A stretch of DNA of 8,242 bases, from positions 1 through 8,242 of the forward strand of contig JADIML010000140.1 in NCBI GenBank assembly GCA_017694765.1, written 5' to 3'. The stretch is from Candidatus Scybalomonas excrementavium. Its GTDB lineage: Bacteria; Bacillota; Clostridia; Lachnospirales; Lachnospiraceae. The translations under genes were made by a program, and so were the position numbers. Positions 1 through 7,103 of this stretch are shown piece by piece (position 1 is the first letter of the stretch; the number at the start of each line of letters is the position of its first letter). The notes under the pieces were generated by a model. That model did no database searches. It was not told the origin of the DNA and worked only from the letters and a program-made list of their open reading frames with translations.

Positions 1-574
1 GTGTATCACTTCCACCGACAACTGGAATTCCTAATTTTTCTCCAAGTTCTCTTGTTTTTTTCTTTGTCTCTTCTTCTTTTTGTGCAAGATCTTTTCCATT
101 TAAATCAAGAAAATGAAGCCTTTTTAACTGCTTTTTTGGAAGTTCTGGAATATGTCCTCCTTCTCGAAATGGATGTGCGCCCCCTACAAGAACAGAATAG
201 GAATCAAATACGTCCATTAATTGTTCAAACGGAAGAAATTTTCCTCGTTCTTTATATGGCTCCAATTTTTTATTTAATTCTAAAATTTCTTCTGGCGTTC
301 CAATCGATAAAATATGCCCACCTTCTAAAATATCAGTCTCCATTCCAGCAAAAATCCGAAGTCCTCCTTTTGTTATAAGCGTATCCCCTTCTCGTCTACA
401 TTGTTTGAGCAAATATTCATATAACGTATCAAATTGTAATGTATTAAAATGTTCTGTTAAACATATGGCATCCAATCCTGAATTTTTTGCCTCATTGAAT
501 AACCAATCTGTATAACTTGTAGAAAATGGTAATTTTTTAGCCAACTTACCATGTGTATGAAAATCAATGTACAT
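1..574 (-). CDS. PHP-domain metal-dependent phosphoesterase, C-terminus cut by window edge
   Basis: Predicted cytoplasmic hydrolase of the PHP (polymerase and histidinol phosphatase) superfamily, whose members cleave phosphate esters with a two- or three-metal centre. 191 complete codons are visible. The metal-binding set appears in the family order: H6 and H8 in the opening DFHTH, H42 in TEH, E79 in GMETD, H134 in GGAHP, and D190 plus the partial H192 in GGSDTH. There is no signal peptide or membrane segment. The start is the ATG at 574-572, preceded by AGGAGG at a normal distance. It lies 74 bp downstream of ecfT on the same strand, so it probably belongs to the ECF operon or is regulated with it. 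The substrate is unknown: histidinol-phosphate, nucleotide or sugar-phosphate phosphatase roles all occur in the family. Family assignment is confident; the exact reaction is not. Confidence 0.88.
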   Translation of the reverse strand, partial: MYIDFHTHGKLAKKLPFSTSYTDWLFNEAKNSGLDAICLTEHFNTLQFDTLYEYLLKQCRREGDTLITKGGLRIFAGMETDILEGGHILSIGTPEEILELNKKLEPYKERGKFLPFEQLMDVFDSYSVLVGGAHPFREGGHIPELPKKQLKRLHFLDLNGKDLAQKEEETKKKTRELGEKLGIPVVGGSDT

Positions 575-596
575 CTTTTTCCTCCTAATTTTTTAA

Positions 597-612
597 CACA
601 ATTTAGATTGTT
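597..612. promoter_or_regulatory. Inverted-repeat motif upstream of the PHP gene, shared with the ECF upstream region
   Basis: CACAATTTAGATTGTT contains the inverted repeat ACAAT-CTAA-ATTGT when read on the minus strand. It sits just upstream of the PHP ribosome binding site. A near copy (13 of 16 identical) lies at 4307-4322 upstream of the ECF S component. It may be an operator or only an AT-rich coincidence. The surrounding 575-648 gap shows no convincing terminator, so read-through from ecfT is plausible. Confidence 0.3.
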
Positions 613-648
613 TCACTTTTCATTTTTTTCTTTTTTGCTCACACAATA

Positions 649-1494
649 TTAAATAGAAAAAATTACTGTATCAATCAATATAACAACTGCCATCCAAAGA
701 AAGGAAACTGCTAAAAATAAGAAATCTTGATAGGTAACTTTTAAAGCAGATAGTTTCATTTTTTTTACTTCTTTATTTACTGCTGCATAACGGTATCCTT
801 TTAACTCTAAAGCTTCCACTGTTGTTCTTGAGCGTTTTGCTGTATTTAACATCAATGGATAAAATGAATGAATAATTACTTGAATTTGATAAATAAGATA
901 TTTTACCTTTCCAAATAGAGTTGTACTATCCGGTGCATTCCCACGAAGCCGATACGATAGTAATATATTTTGGAACTCCTCCATTAACATCGGTAACATG
1001 CGATATGCATAAGAAATAGAAAATGCTAATCTTTCCGGACAGCCATACCACATAAGTCCATCCGATAAACGGTCAGGATCCAGTCCTGAAAAAACAGTAA
1101 CCGATGCCAAAGATACGGTTGCTACTTTTAATGTTAATATAAGAAGAGGTTCAACAGTTTCTATATTGCCTCCAAATAATAACGAAACAATAAATAAATA
1201 TCCTGTTTGTGAAAAAACTCCAAGTCCAAATAGAAATAACACAAGACCTGCAACTTTCGCCATAATCGTTGTAATAAATACGAGTAAGAAACAACCAAGT
1301 AAAAAAACAATATCGCTCACAAACCATGGGACTAGGGCAAAAAATACATACCATATCAATAACATTCTTGGATCTAATTTCGCAATAAAAGTATCGTCAT
1401 TTCCATAAGCATTTTTTAATACTTGATTTCTAAAAAAATCGATGGATATTTTGTCTAAAATACTATCCGAAAGTTTTCTCATCACTTTTTCCAT
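649..1494 (-). CDS. ecfT: ECF transporter transmembrane coupling protein EcfT (CbiQ family)
   Basis: Membrane scaffold of an energy-coupling-factor importer; it transmits ATPase movements to the substrate-binding S component. The 281-residue product has the family pattern: a short cytoplasmic N-terminus ending in LDPR (40-43), hydrophobic segments around 44-58, 60-78, 81-105 and 115-135, then a long cytoplasmic helical region, and a final membrane segment at about 257-280. The two short coupling motifs that contact the ATPases, classically Ala-Arg-Gly-like, appear as LRG (183-185, in YRLRGNAP) and LKG (231-233, in ELKGYR). The ATG at 1494 lies 3 bp after the ATPase stop, with GGAGGG inside the end of the ATPase gene, so the two are translationally coupled. 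An in-frame ATG at residue 5 is a less likely start. Length and topology are normal for the family. Confidence 0.93.
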   Translation of the reverse strand: MEKVMRKLSDSILDKISIDFFRNQVLKNAYGNDDTFIAKLDPRMLLIWYVFFALVPWFVSDIVFLLGCFLLVFITTIMAKVAGLVLFLFGLGVFSQTGYLFIVSLLFGGNIETVEPLLILTLKVATVSLASVTVFSGLDPDRLSDGLMWYGCPERLAFSISYAYRMLPMLMEEFQNILLSYRLRGNAPDSTTLFGKVKYLIYQIQVIIHSFYPLMLNTAKRSRTTVEALELKGYRYAAVNKEVKKMKLSALKVTYQDFLFLAVSFLWMAVVILIDTVIFSI

Positions 1495-1497
1495 TGT

Positions 1498-3225
1498 CTA
1501 TCTCCCTCCAAATCCTTGTATAAATTCGTCAACCGTATAACAAAAGGCTTCTTGGTATAATGCCTGCCCTAATGAAAAAATTTCTGGTGGACGAATTCCT
1601 ACTTGTTCTACAACCTGCTTATTTCCAAAAATTTCATCTCTGCTTCCGTCTGCAACAACTTGCCCATTCCATAAAACAATAATTCTATCTGCCCATTCAC
1701 ATACTAACTGCATATCATGGGTTGCAATCATAACTGTTTCTGTAATTTCTTTCATCTCATTTAATGTTTTCATAATCTCTTTTCTTGTTGCAATATCTAA
1801 ATTTGCAGTTGGCTCATCTAATAATAAAATTTCGGGATTCAAGGCAACTCCTATGGCTAAACTTGCCCTTCTCATCTGTCCTCCTGACAGAAGCCTTCCA
1901 TCTCGCTCCTTTAAATGAGTAAGATGAAATCGTTCTAATAAATTTCTTGTTCTACCTTCCCAATCTTTTTCATTTCTTACCTTCATTGCATAAGCAATAT
2001 CTTGTTCAATCGAATCTTTAATAAACATATCTTCTGGATTTTGATAGACAAATGATACATATTTTGATAATTTCTCTGGTTTTGTATTTTTTATACTTCG
2101 ACCTTTTAATAACACTTGACCTTTAGATGGCTTTAAAAGTCCTGTCATCATTTTCATCAATGTAGATTTTCCAGCTCCATTGGAACCAATTAATGCAATT
2201 TTTTCCCCTTTATGTATGTTTAAATTTAAGTTATGAAAAATTGTTTTCTCTTCTCCTTTTACTCCACAATAAGAAACCGATACTTGCTCATAGGCGACCA
2301 TCACTTCTTTTTGTTCGTCATGCTTTTTAACTTCCGATTCCCCATTCCATATATACAGAGAACTTTCTTTATCAACGGAACGATAAGGAAAATCAAGAAA
2401 TACTTTTTTACCATCTTCCACGGTTGATGGTAACTTGAAATTTTTCGGTATTTTCCCCTTTTTTTGCAATTCATACGCTGCAATCGTAACTTGAGGTGGA
2501 TAAATATTGCAACTTTGTAATTCCTCAACACGACATAATGCTTCTTTTGTTGGAAGTTTCCATTCCACATGACCATCTTTTAATAACAATACATGTTTAC
2601 AATAGTCAGCAATATATTCTGTGTGATGCTCAATCACAATAATCGTCTTTCCATATACTTCATTTAACTCTCGTAATCTTTCATAAATCAGATCCGCATG
2701 TTTCGGATCAAGTTGTGCGATAGGTTCATCTAATATTAAAATATCAGGTTGAAGAGAAACAACTCCTGCAAGCGCTAATAAATGTGTTTGTCCTCCAGAA
2801 AGCTGCCAAATATAATCCTTCTCTTTTCCAACAAGTCCACATTGCTTAAGTGCTTTTCTTCCTCGTTCCTTATAATCATCCATCCCATAATTCATACAGG
2901 CATAAGAGGCATCATCTAATACAGTTGGCCTTACGATTTGATTTTCAAAATCTTGATAAACATAGCCAACAGCACGCGCCAGTGTTCCAATATCCGCTTC
3001 TTGCGTAGAAATACCTCCAACCATAACATTTCCTTCCATCTCTCCGGTAATGAAATGTGGAATTAATCCATTCATCACTTTACATAAGGTCGATTTTCCA
3101 CATCCATTATTCCCGATAATTGCGATAAAATCTCCTCTTTCAATTGTTATATTTACCCCATCTAAAGTCGGATGTTCTGCTCCAGGATATGCGTATACTA
3201 AGTCTTTTATTTCAATTATATTCAT
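1498..3225 (-). CDS. ecfA: ECF transporter fused double ATPase (EcfA-EcfA' in one chain)
   Basis: Cytoplasmic energy-coupling ATPase of an ECF importer, with both nucleotide-binding domains in one 575-residue chain; most EcfA/EcfA' pairs are separate proteins of about 280 residues each. Domain 1 (about 1-225): Walker A GNNGCGKST at 38-46, Q-loop Q91, signature LSGGQ at 142-146, Walker B ending D166-E167, H-loop H200. Domain 2 (about 309-545): Walker A GSNGAGKST at 347-355, Q-loop Q395, LSGGQ at 446-450, Walker B ending D470-E471, H503. All catalytic motifs are intact in both halves. A polar linker of roughly 80 residues joins them. The ATG at 3225 follows AGGGGA. It lies between the S component (105 bp upstream) and EcfT (3 bp downstream), the S-AA-T gene order known for ECF modules with fused ATPases such as YkoEDC. 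The ligand is set by the S component. Confidence 0.95.
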   Translation of the reverse strand: MNIIEIKDLVYAYPGAEHPTLDGVNITIERGDFIAIIGNNGCGKSTLCKVMNGLIPHFITGEMEGNVMVGGISTQEADIGTLARAVGYVYQDFENQIVRPTVLDDASYACMNYGMDDYKERGRKALKQCGLVGKEKDYIWQLSGGQTHLLALAGVVSLQPDILILDEPIAQLDPKHADLIYERLRELNEVYGKTIIVIEHHTEYIADYCKHVLLLKDGHVEWKLPTKEALCRVEELQSCNIYPPQVTIAAYELQKKGKIPKNFKLPSTVEDGKKVFLDFPYRSVDKESSLYIWNGESEVKKHDEQKEVMVAYEQVSVSYCGVKGEEKTIFHNLNLNIHKGEKIALIGSNGAGKSTLMKMMTGLLKPSKGQVLLKGRSIKNTKPEKLSKYVSFVYQNPEDMFIKDSIEQDIAYAMKVRNEKDWEGRTRNLLERFHLTHLKERDGRLLSGGQMRRASLAIGVALNPEILLLDEPTANLDIATRKEIMKTLNEMKEITETVMIATHDMQLVCEWADRIIVLWNGQVVADGSRDEIFGNKQVVEQVGIRPPEIFSLGQALYQEAFCYTVDEFIQGFGGR

Positions 3226-3330
3226 CTTGTTCCCCTACCGATCTACTACTTTTTTCTTTCATTTTGTTCCATTCCATTCATGATTTTATTGATACATGGC
3301 TTTTTCACCATATCTGATTCGGTCGCTTTT

Positions 3331-4164
3331 TTATGAATGAACTTCTTCTGATTTTTTCTTCATGACCATAATAATCATAATCGCTAAAATACCTGCAATT
3401 ATCATCCCAACTGCAAATGCCATTTTACTTTCTGCCCAACCTGCTTCCCAGTCAATGAGTGAAAGTCCACTTTCCGCTAACATTTCAGCTAATATTGCAA
3501 AGGCAAAAGCGATCAGAGAAGAAACAATCACTTTTAAGTTAATTGCACCTAGTGCTGTCTTTTCTGTTCTTGGTTGCATACCTAATAACGGTTCAATTTT
3601 TCCATAAAGTTTTGGAACTAAAAATAAAGTAGGTAAAAGACAAAATAAAATACCTGAAAATAATACATCATTTAAAAATGAAAATCCTTCGGTTACAAAA
3701 ACACTTTCTGGAAGCCCCGGAACTGATTCAAAGTCTTGGACTGCAACCTGAACTTTTAAAATATCAACAACCATCCCTAAAAATTGTTGGATAATCACAC
3801 CACTAATTGCTGCAATTCCAACTAGCTTTTGATTTTTTGGATTTCTAACAAGACGTCCTGCAATGTAAACGCCAATCGTAACAGTAACAAATTTTTCTAA
3901 TTCCCCAAGTCCTCCAAACTGTCCTAGCATAATTTCACTAAAAACTAATTCTCCTGTTGCAGCTCCTAATGCTACGGATATTGGATCAAATAACATCGCG
4001 AGTACTAATGGAATAAATAAAAAATATTCCACGGAAAATTCTACAATTCCAATTTGAAATTTTGGAATAAGTTCTGTAAAGAGTGTTGCTAATCCATAAA
4101 GTGACATGGTAAGTATAAATACCATAAGTTTTTGTGATTGTGTAGCAGTTTGCTTTCTTTCCAT
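3331..4164 (-). CDS. ECF transporter substrate-binding membrane protein (S component), ligand unknown
   Basis: Probable ligand-binding S component of the ECF importer encoded downstream. From the preferred start the protein has 277 residues. Numbered from the upstream in-frame TTG at 4197 (subtract 11 for the ATG start), hydrophobic segments lie at about 25-44, 47-70, 72-90, 101-116, 125-147 and 172-195, giving the six-helix S-component core. A charged stretch follows, then two more at about 221-241 and 260-280, and a Lys-rich tail. S components are usually about 170-220 residues, so the last two segments are an extension. The ATG at 4164 is chosen because AGGAGG lies 10 bases upstream; the TTG at 4197 has no ribosome binding site and would place that AGGAGG inside the gene. 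The role rests on position ahead of the fused ATPase and EcfT plus topology; I see no motif naming the vitamin or nutrient. Confidence 0.8.
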   Translation of the reverse strand: MERKQTATQSQKLMVFILTMSLYGLATLFTELIPKFQIGIVEFSVEYFLFIPLVLAMLFDPISVALGAATGELVFSEIMLGQFGGLGELEKFVTVTIGVYIAGRLVRNPKNQKLVGIAAISGVIIQQFLGMVVDILKVQVAVQDFESVPGLPESVFVTEGFSFLNDVLFSGILFCLLPTLFLVPKLYGKIEPLLGMQPRTEKTALGAINLKVIVSSLIAFAFAILAEMLAESGLSLIDWEAGWAESKMAFAVGMIIAGILAIMIIMVMKKKSEEVHS

Positions 4165-4174
4165 TTTTTTGATT

Positions 4175-4180
4175 CCTCCT
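4175..4180 (-). promoter_or_regulatory. Ribosome binding site that fixes the S-component start
   Basis: AGGAGG on the minus strand, 10 bases before the ATG at 4164-4162. It decides in favour of this ATG over the in-frame TTG 33 bases upstream. Confidence 0.75.
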
Positions 4181-4236
4181 AAGAAATATGTAGACAATTT
4201 ATAAACTCATCTTATCGACTCTTCGTAAAATCTACC

Positions 4237-4263
4237 ATTGTATTTAAGTAAAATATGTGTAAA
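4237..4263 (-). promoter_or_regulatory. Candidate promoter of the ECF operon
   Basis: On the minus strand TTTACA (4263-4258) and TACAAT (4242-4237) resemble -35 and -10 boxes, but the spacer is only 15 bp, so this is a weak call. Some promoter is expected between the GH31 terminator and the S component. The region is very AT-rich and other -10-like hexamers exist. Confidence 0.3.
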
Positions 4264-4306
4264 TTCTTAATTATTTTATTTATTATCAAAAAAATTTACT
4301 CTTTTT

Positions 4307-4322
4307 CACAAAATAGATTGTG
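4307..4322. promoter_or_regulatory. Inverted-repeat motif upstream of the ECF operon
   Basis: CACAAAATAGATTGTG is an inverted repeat (CACAA, 6 bases, TTGTG). It resembles the site at 597-612 ahead of the PHP gene. It lies about 145 bases before the S-component start, upstream of the candidate promoter. A second, imperfect inverted repeat follows at 4330-4349 (AAGTTTAC / GTAAAACTT). Either could be a regulator-binding site; no regulator gene is next to them. Confidence 0.3.
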
Positions 4323-4363
4323 TAATTTAAAGTTTACACGGTAAAACTTCTTATTTTTATACA

Positions 4364-4444
4364 ATGAAAAACTTGCTTCGCGAATTTCTCATGTTCATGG
4401 GCGGCGTCAAATGGAAATGTAACAAGGTGTTTCCTATGAAATAA
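4364..4444 (+). other. Possible 26-codon ORF in a GC-richer patch of the 4165-4506 intergenic region
   Basis: The 342-bp stretch between the S component and GH31 genes holds no recognised gene. This small ATG-to-TAA frame encodes a 26-residue peptide beginning MKNLLREF and ending NKVFPMK, with a GG pair in the middle. No ribosome binding site precedes it, and the upstream bases are nearly pure A/T. The patch contains the 8-bp palindrome TTCGCGAA (4377-4384) and is visibly richer in G and C than its surroundings, so it may instead be a repeated intergenic element or a gene relic. It reads opposite to its neighbours and ends exactly where the terminator stem begins. I do not recognise a family. 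Confidence 0.2.
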
Positions 4445-4497
4445 AAACAGCCATTCTATAAGAATTTTTGATCCTACTTCTTACATAATGGCTGTTT
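4445..4497 (-). terminator. Intrinsic terminator of the GH31 transcript
   Basis: Perfect 11-bp arms AAACAGCCATT (4445-4455) and AATGGCTGTTT (4487-4497) continue inward as an imperfect stem (4457-4464 with 4478-4485) around a 13-base loop. On the minus strand the stem is followed by TTTTTATTTC. It begins 10 bases after the GH31 stop. The plus-strand side has no U-tract, so it works mainly for GH31 and separates the sugar locus from the ECF operon. Confidence 0.88.
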
Positions 4498-4506
4498 CTC
4501 CATATC

Positions 4507-6906
4507 TTATAATAATCTTGCAGTTAAAATTTCTAATATCGCTCCGCTTAAATCTTTATCCAAATTCATTGTATGGAGCTGTGAAATTGTAGCTGCAACC
4601 GATTGTTCTTTTTTTATCATTGCATATAAACTGTCTTTTAAATGAAATGCAATCTCGGCTTGATTTAAGAAATGAAATACTCGTTCTATTACTTGATTAT
4701 TCTGTACCTCTATAAGGTTTTCCAAACAAATTTGTATCGTTTGATTGGTATCTATCTTTGGTAATTTTATGAGAACTGTTCTTTTCTCTTTATCATAAGT
4801 TGCTTTTACAACGATTGTATCTTCCCCTACTTTTACTCGAACCTCTTCTTCTCCGATCTCGTATCCATAAAGTTCAATTGTATAACTTCTTTGCTTTGGA
4901 ATAAGCGATTGTTCTCCTTGTACTCCATGAATGATAAAACCTCTTTGTTCTCCCTCACAATATTCCATTGTTGTAGTGGCACAAATTCCTTCTTCATACT
5001 GACAAGTTTCATTATCATCTTCATACAATGTAAACTTCCCATCCTTCCCTGCAAAGATTTTTATATACAAGGATTCTGGATTTTTTCCAACTTGTGTTGC
5101 TGAAATCTCTTCTGTAAATGGAAAAATCGCTCCTGCTTTTACTAACACTGGTATACTATCTAATGTTCGATACATGGTAAGCATACGCTCTCCGTCATAA
5201 ACGGTTCCTGTATATAAATCATACCATGTTCCTTCTGGTAACCAGACCGTAACTTTTGCAACATTTAATCCTTCTATCCTTTTTGTTGTAATTGGAGCCA
5301 CAATCATTTCACTACCAAAGAAATATTGATTTTTCACTTGATATGCCTCTTCTTTTTCTGGATATTCATAATACATTGGCATAATAAGCGGCATTCCCTC
5401 TTGATAGTTTCGATAATTCATCGTATACAAATATGGTAACATTTTATGACGTTGTCTTAATGCCTCTCCCATCACAACTTCTGTTTCTTTTTTAAATCTC
5501 CAAGGCTCCTTTCCATTAAATTCACTACAAGAACTATGTAAGCGCATAATTGGTGAGTAGATTCCAAACTGTGTCCACCTTGCCATCATTTCATCATCTT
5601 TATAGCCCATCATATGTCCACCAATATCATGGCTCCACCAACCATATCCAATATTGGATGCTGTGGACGTGAAATATGGCTGAAATTGTAAAGAATCCCA
5701 TGTTGTAATCGTGTCTCCTGAAAATCCAACTGGATACCGATGACTTCCAACTCCTGCATATCTTGAAAATGTCATTGGTCGTTTTCCATTCCTTTTACTA
5801 TCTAAGAAGTGAAAATGATTTAAAATCCATAGTGGATCTAACCCTTCTATTTTTGTATGGTTTCCTTGTTGCCAATCAATCCACCAAAAATCTACCCCTT
5901 CTTCTTCTCTAGGATGATGTAAATATTGAAAGTATGCTTCTATAAACTTTGGATCTGCTAAATCACATACGATTGGATCTTCTTGTTCATAAGCAATCCC
6001 CAGAGCCTTTGCCATCTCTTCATACATTTCTTCATGACCTCGCACACCATCTGCTGGATGCACATTTAACGTTACTTTCATTCCTCTCTCATGAAGTCGT
6101 TGTAAAAATCGTTTCGGTTCTGGAAATAGCTCTTGATTCCACGTATAACCAGTCCATCCACTTCCATACTTCGGATCAATATCAACCAGATGCCAATCCA
6201 TATCAATGACTGCAACACTAAATGGCAAATTCTCCTTATCAAATCGTTCCATTAACTCCATATAACTTTGCTCGCTATATTTATAATAACGACTCCACCA
6301 ATTGCCTAACGCATATCTTGGTAGCATTGGAGTTCTACCACATAAAGAATAAAAATCTTTTAAAGCTCTTTTGTAATCTCTACCATATCCAAAGAAATAG
6401 AAGTCTTTACTATCTTTTTTCCTCGGTTCTATCCAACCATTATCCAACAAAATTTGAGAATGACTGTCATCTAGAATTGAATATCCAAAGTAAGATACAA
6501 TTCCTCTTTCTAATGGTGTTTCACCATCTACCATATCTAAAGTCCTAGCTGTCCCTCCTAAATCATGTACTTCCTCTCCATAACGCCAAACACTATGATA
6601 CGCACTTAGATTTCCCTTTACTTGAATTTTTAATCCATAGCTTGTAAATTCTTTTTGATTATAGATTACATGAAGATTTGCTGTATGAATTTCCATTCCA
6701 TCTTCATTTTCTATCACCCGATACTTTACCTTTGGAAAATCTCTATAAAATACCGTTTGGGTTGCTCTATCTTCAAAGTTTCCCTCTTCATCATATTCAA
6801 AACGTATCAATGCCTCTGTCAATATCGTAATCCGATATTTTTTACCAATAATTTGATTCTCTTGTAAAGCGATTGGTCTTGTATTTACTTGATATACTGC
6901 CTTCAT
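4507..6906 (-). CDS. Glycoside hydrolase family 31 alpha-glycosidase, cytoplasmic
   Basis: A retaining exo-acting alpha-glycosidase of family GH31 (alpha-glucosidase, alpha-xylosidase and relatives). The 799-residue product has no signal peptide. Layout: N-terminal beta-sandwich (about 1-190), (beta/alpha)8 barrel (about 195-500), then beta domains, and a helical tail (about 735-799). Active-site positions visible: VIDMDW (D235, D237), predicted nucleophile D344 in WWIDWQQG, R382 in FSRYAG, predicted acid/base D398 in FSGDTITTW, the SHDIGG loop (425-430) and RLHSS (455-459). The nucleophile segment departs from the common W-x-D-M-N-E consensus, pointing to a distinct subgroup, so substrate preference is left open. 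The ATG at 6906 follows GAGGGAAAG. It lies 44 bp after a permease remnant under the promoter at 7243-7271, so it was the enzyme gene of a LacI-regulated sugar importer operon. No frame breaks seen. Confidence 0.93.
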   Translation of the reverse strand: MKAVYQVNTRPIALQENQIIGKKYRITILTEALIRFEYDEEGNFEDRATQTVFYRDFPKVKYRVIENEDGMEIHTANLHVIYNQKEFTSYGLKIQVKGNLSAYHSVWRYGEEVHDLGGTARTLDMVDGETPLERGIVSYFGYSILDDSHSQILLDNGWIEPRKKDSKDFYFFGYGRDYKRALKDFYSLCGRTPMLPRYALGNWWSRYYKYSEQSYMELMERFDKENLPFSVAVIDMDWHLVDIDPKYGSGWTGYTWNQELFPEPKRFLQRLHERGMKVTLNVHPADGVRGHEEMYEEMAKALGIAYEQEDPIVCDLADPKFIEAYFQYLHHPREEEGVDFWWIDWQQGNHTKIEGLDPLWILNHFHFLDSKRNGKRPMTFSRYAGVGSHRYPVGFSGDTITTWDSLQFQPYFTSTASNIGYGWWSHDIGGHMMGYKDDEMMARWTQFGIYSPIMRLHSSCSEFNGKEPWRFKKETEVVMGEALRQRHKMLPYLYTMNYRNYQEGMPLIMPMYYEYPEKEEAYQVKNQYFFGSEMIVAPITTKRIEGLNVAKVTVWLPEGTWYDLYTGTVYDGERMLTMYRTLDSIPVLVKAGAIFPFTEEISATQVGKNPESLYIKIFAGKDGKFTLYEDDNETCQYEEGICATTTMEYCEGEQRGFIIHGVQGEQSLIPKQRSYTIELYGYEIGEEEVRVKVGEDTIVVKATYDKEKRTVLIKLPKIDTNQTIQICLENLIEVQNNQVIERVFHFLNQAEIAFHLKDSLYAMIKKEQSVAATISQLHTMNLDKDLSGAILEILTARLL

Positions 6907-6950
6907 GTCTTTCCCTCTTTTCTGTCATTTTCTTCTATTTTCTATCCCTA

Positions 6951-7103
6951 TTATCCTTTGACTGCAGAAGATGCAATCCCTGCAATAAACTGTTTTTGGA
7001 AAAATAAATAGATCACTAATACTGGCACAATGGAAATAGTTGTAGCTGCAAATAATGCACCATAGTCTGTTGAATACTGACCCTTAAACAAGGCTACTGC
7101 CAT
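6951..7103 (-). pseudogene. 3' remnant of a MalG-type sugar ABC transporter permease
   Basis: The last 50 or so codons of a carbohydrate ABC importer inner-membrane subunit. The frame ending at TAA 6953-6951 shows the typical end of MalG/LacG-type permeases: FKGQYSTDYGALFAATT, a hydrophobic segment (VPVLVIYLFF), then the hallmark QKQFIAGIASSAVKG. Everything before FKGQY, including the EAA loop and the other membrane helices of a protein of about 280 residues, is missing. Upstream, the sequence changes directly into the signal peptide of a binding protein in another frame. The first in-frame ATG (7103-7101) has an AGGA 7 bases before it, so a 50-residue one-helix peptide might be made, but it could not transport. 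The reading frame has no stops, suggesting recent loss. Confidence 0.82.

Noticed and set aside
1..378. Open plus-strand frame of 125 codons
   Set aside because: It lies antisense to the PHP gene, whose frame carries every family metal ligand and a good ribosome binding site; the plus-strand product is a Leu/Phe-rich antisense translation.
575..648. Terminator between ecfT and the PHP gene
   Set aside because: Only a 5-bp A/T stem is present, with no GC stem or U-tract in the right place.
4165..4197. S-component start at the TTG at 4197
   Set aside because: The AGGAGG at 4180-4175 would fall inside the gene; it correctly precedes the ATG at 4164.
4198..4506. Riboswitch leader ahead of the ECF operon that would name the ligand
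   Set aside because: The leader is almost pure A/T, and I could not find the conserved elements of a TPP, cobalamin, preQ1 or FMN switch.
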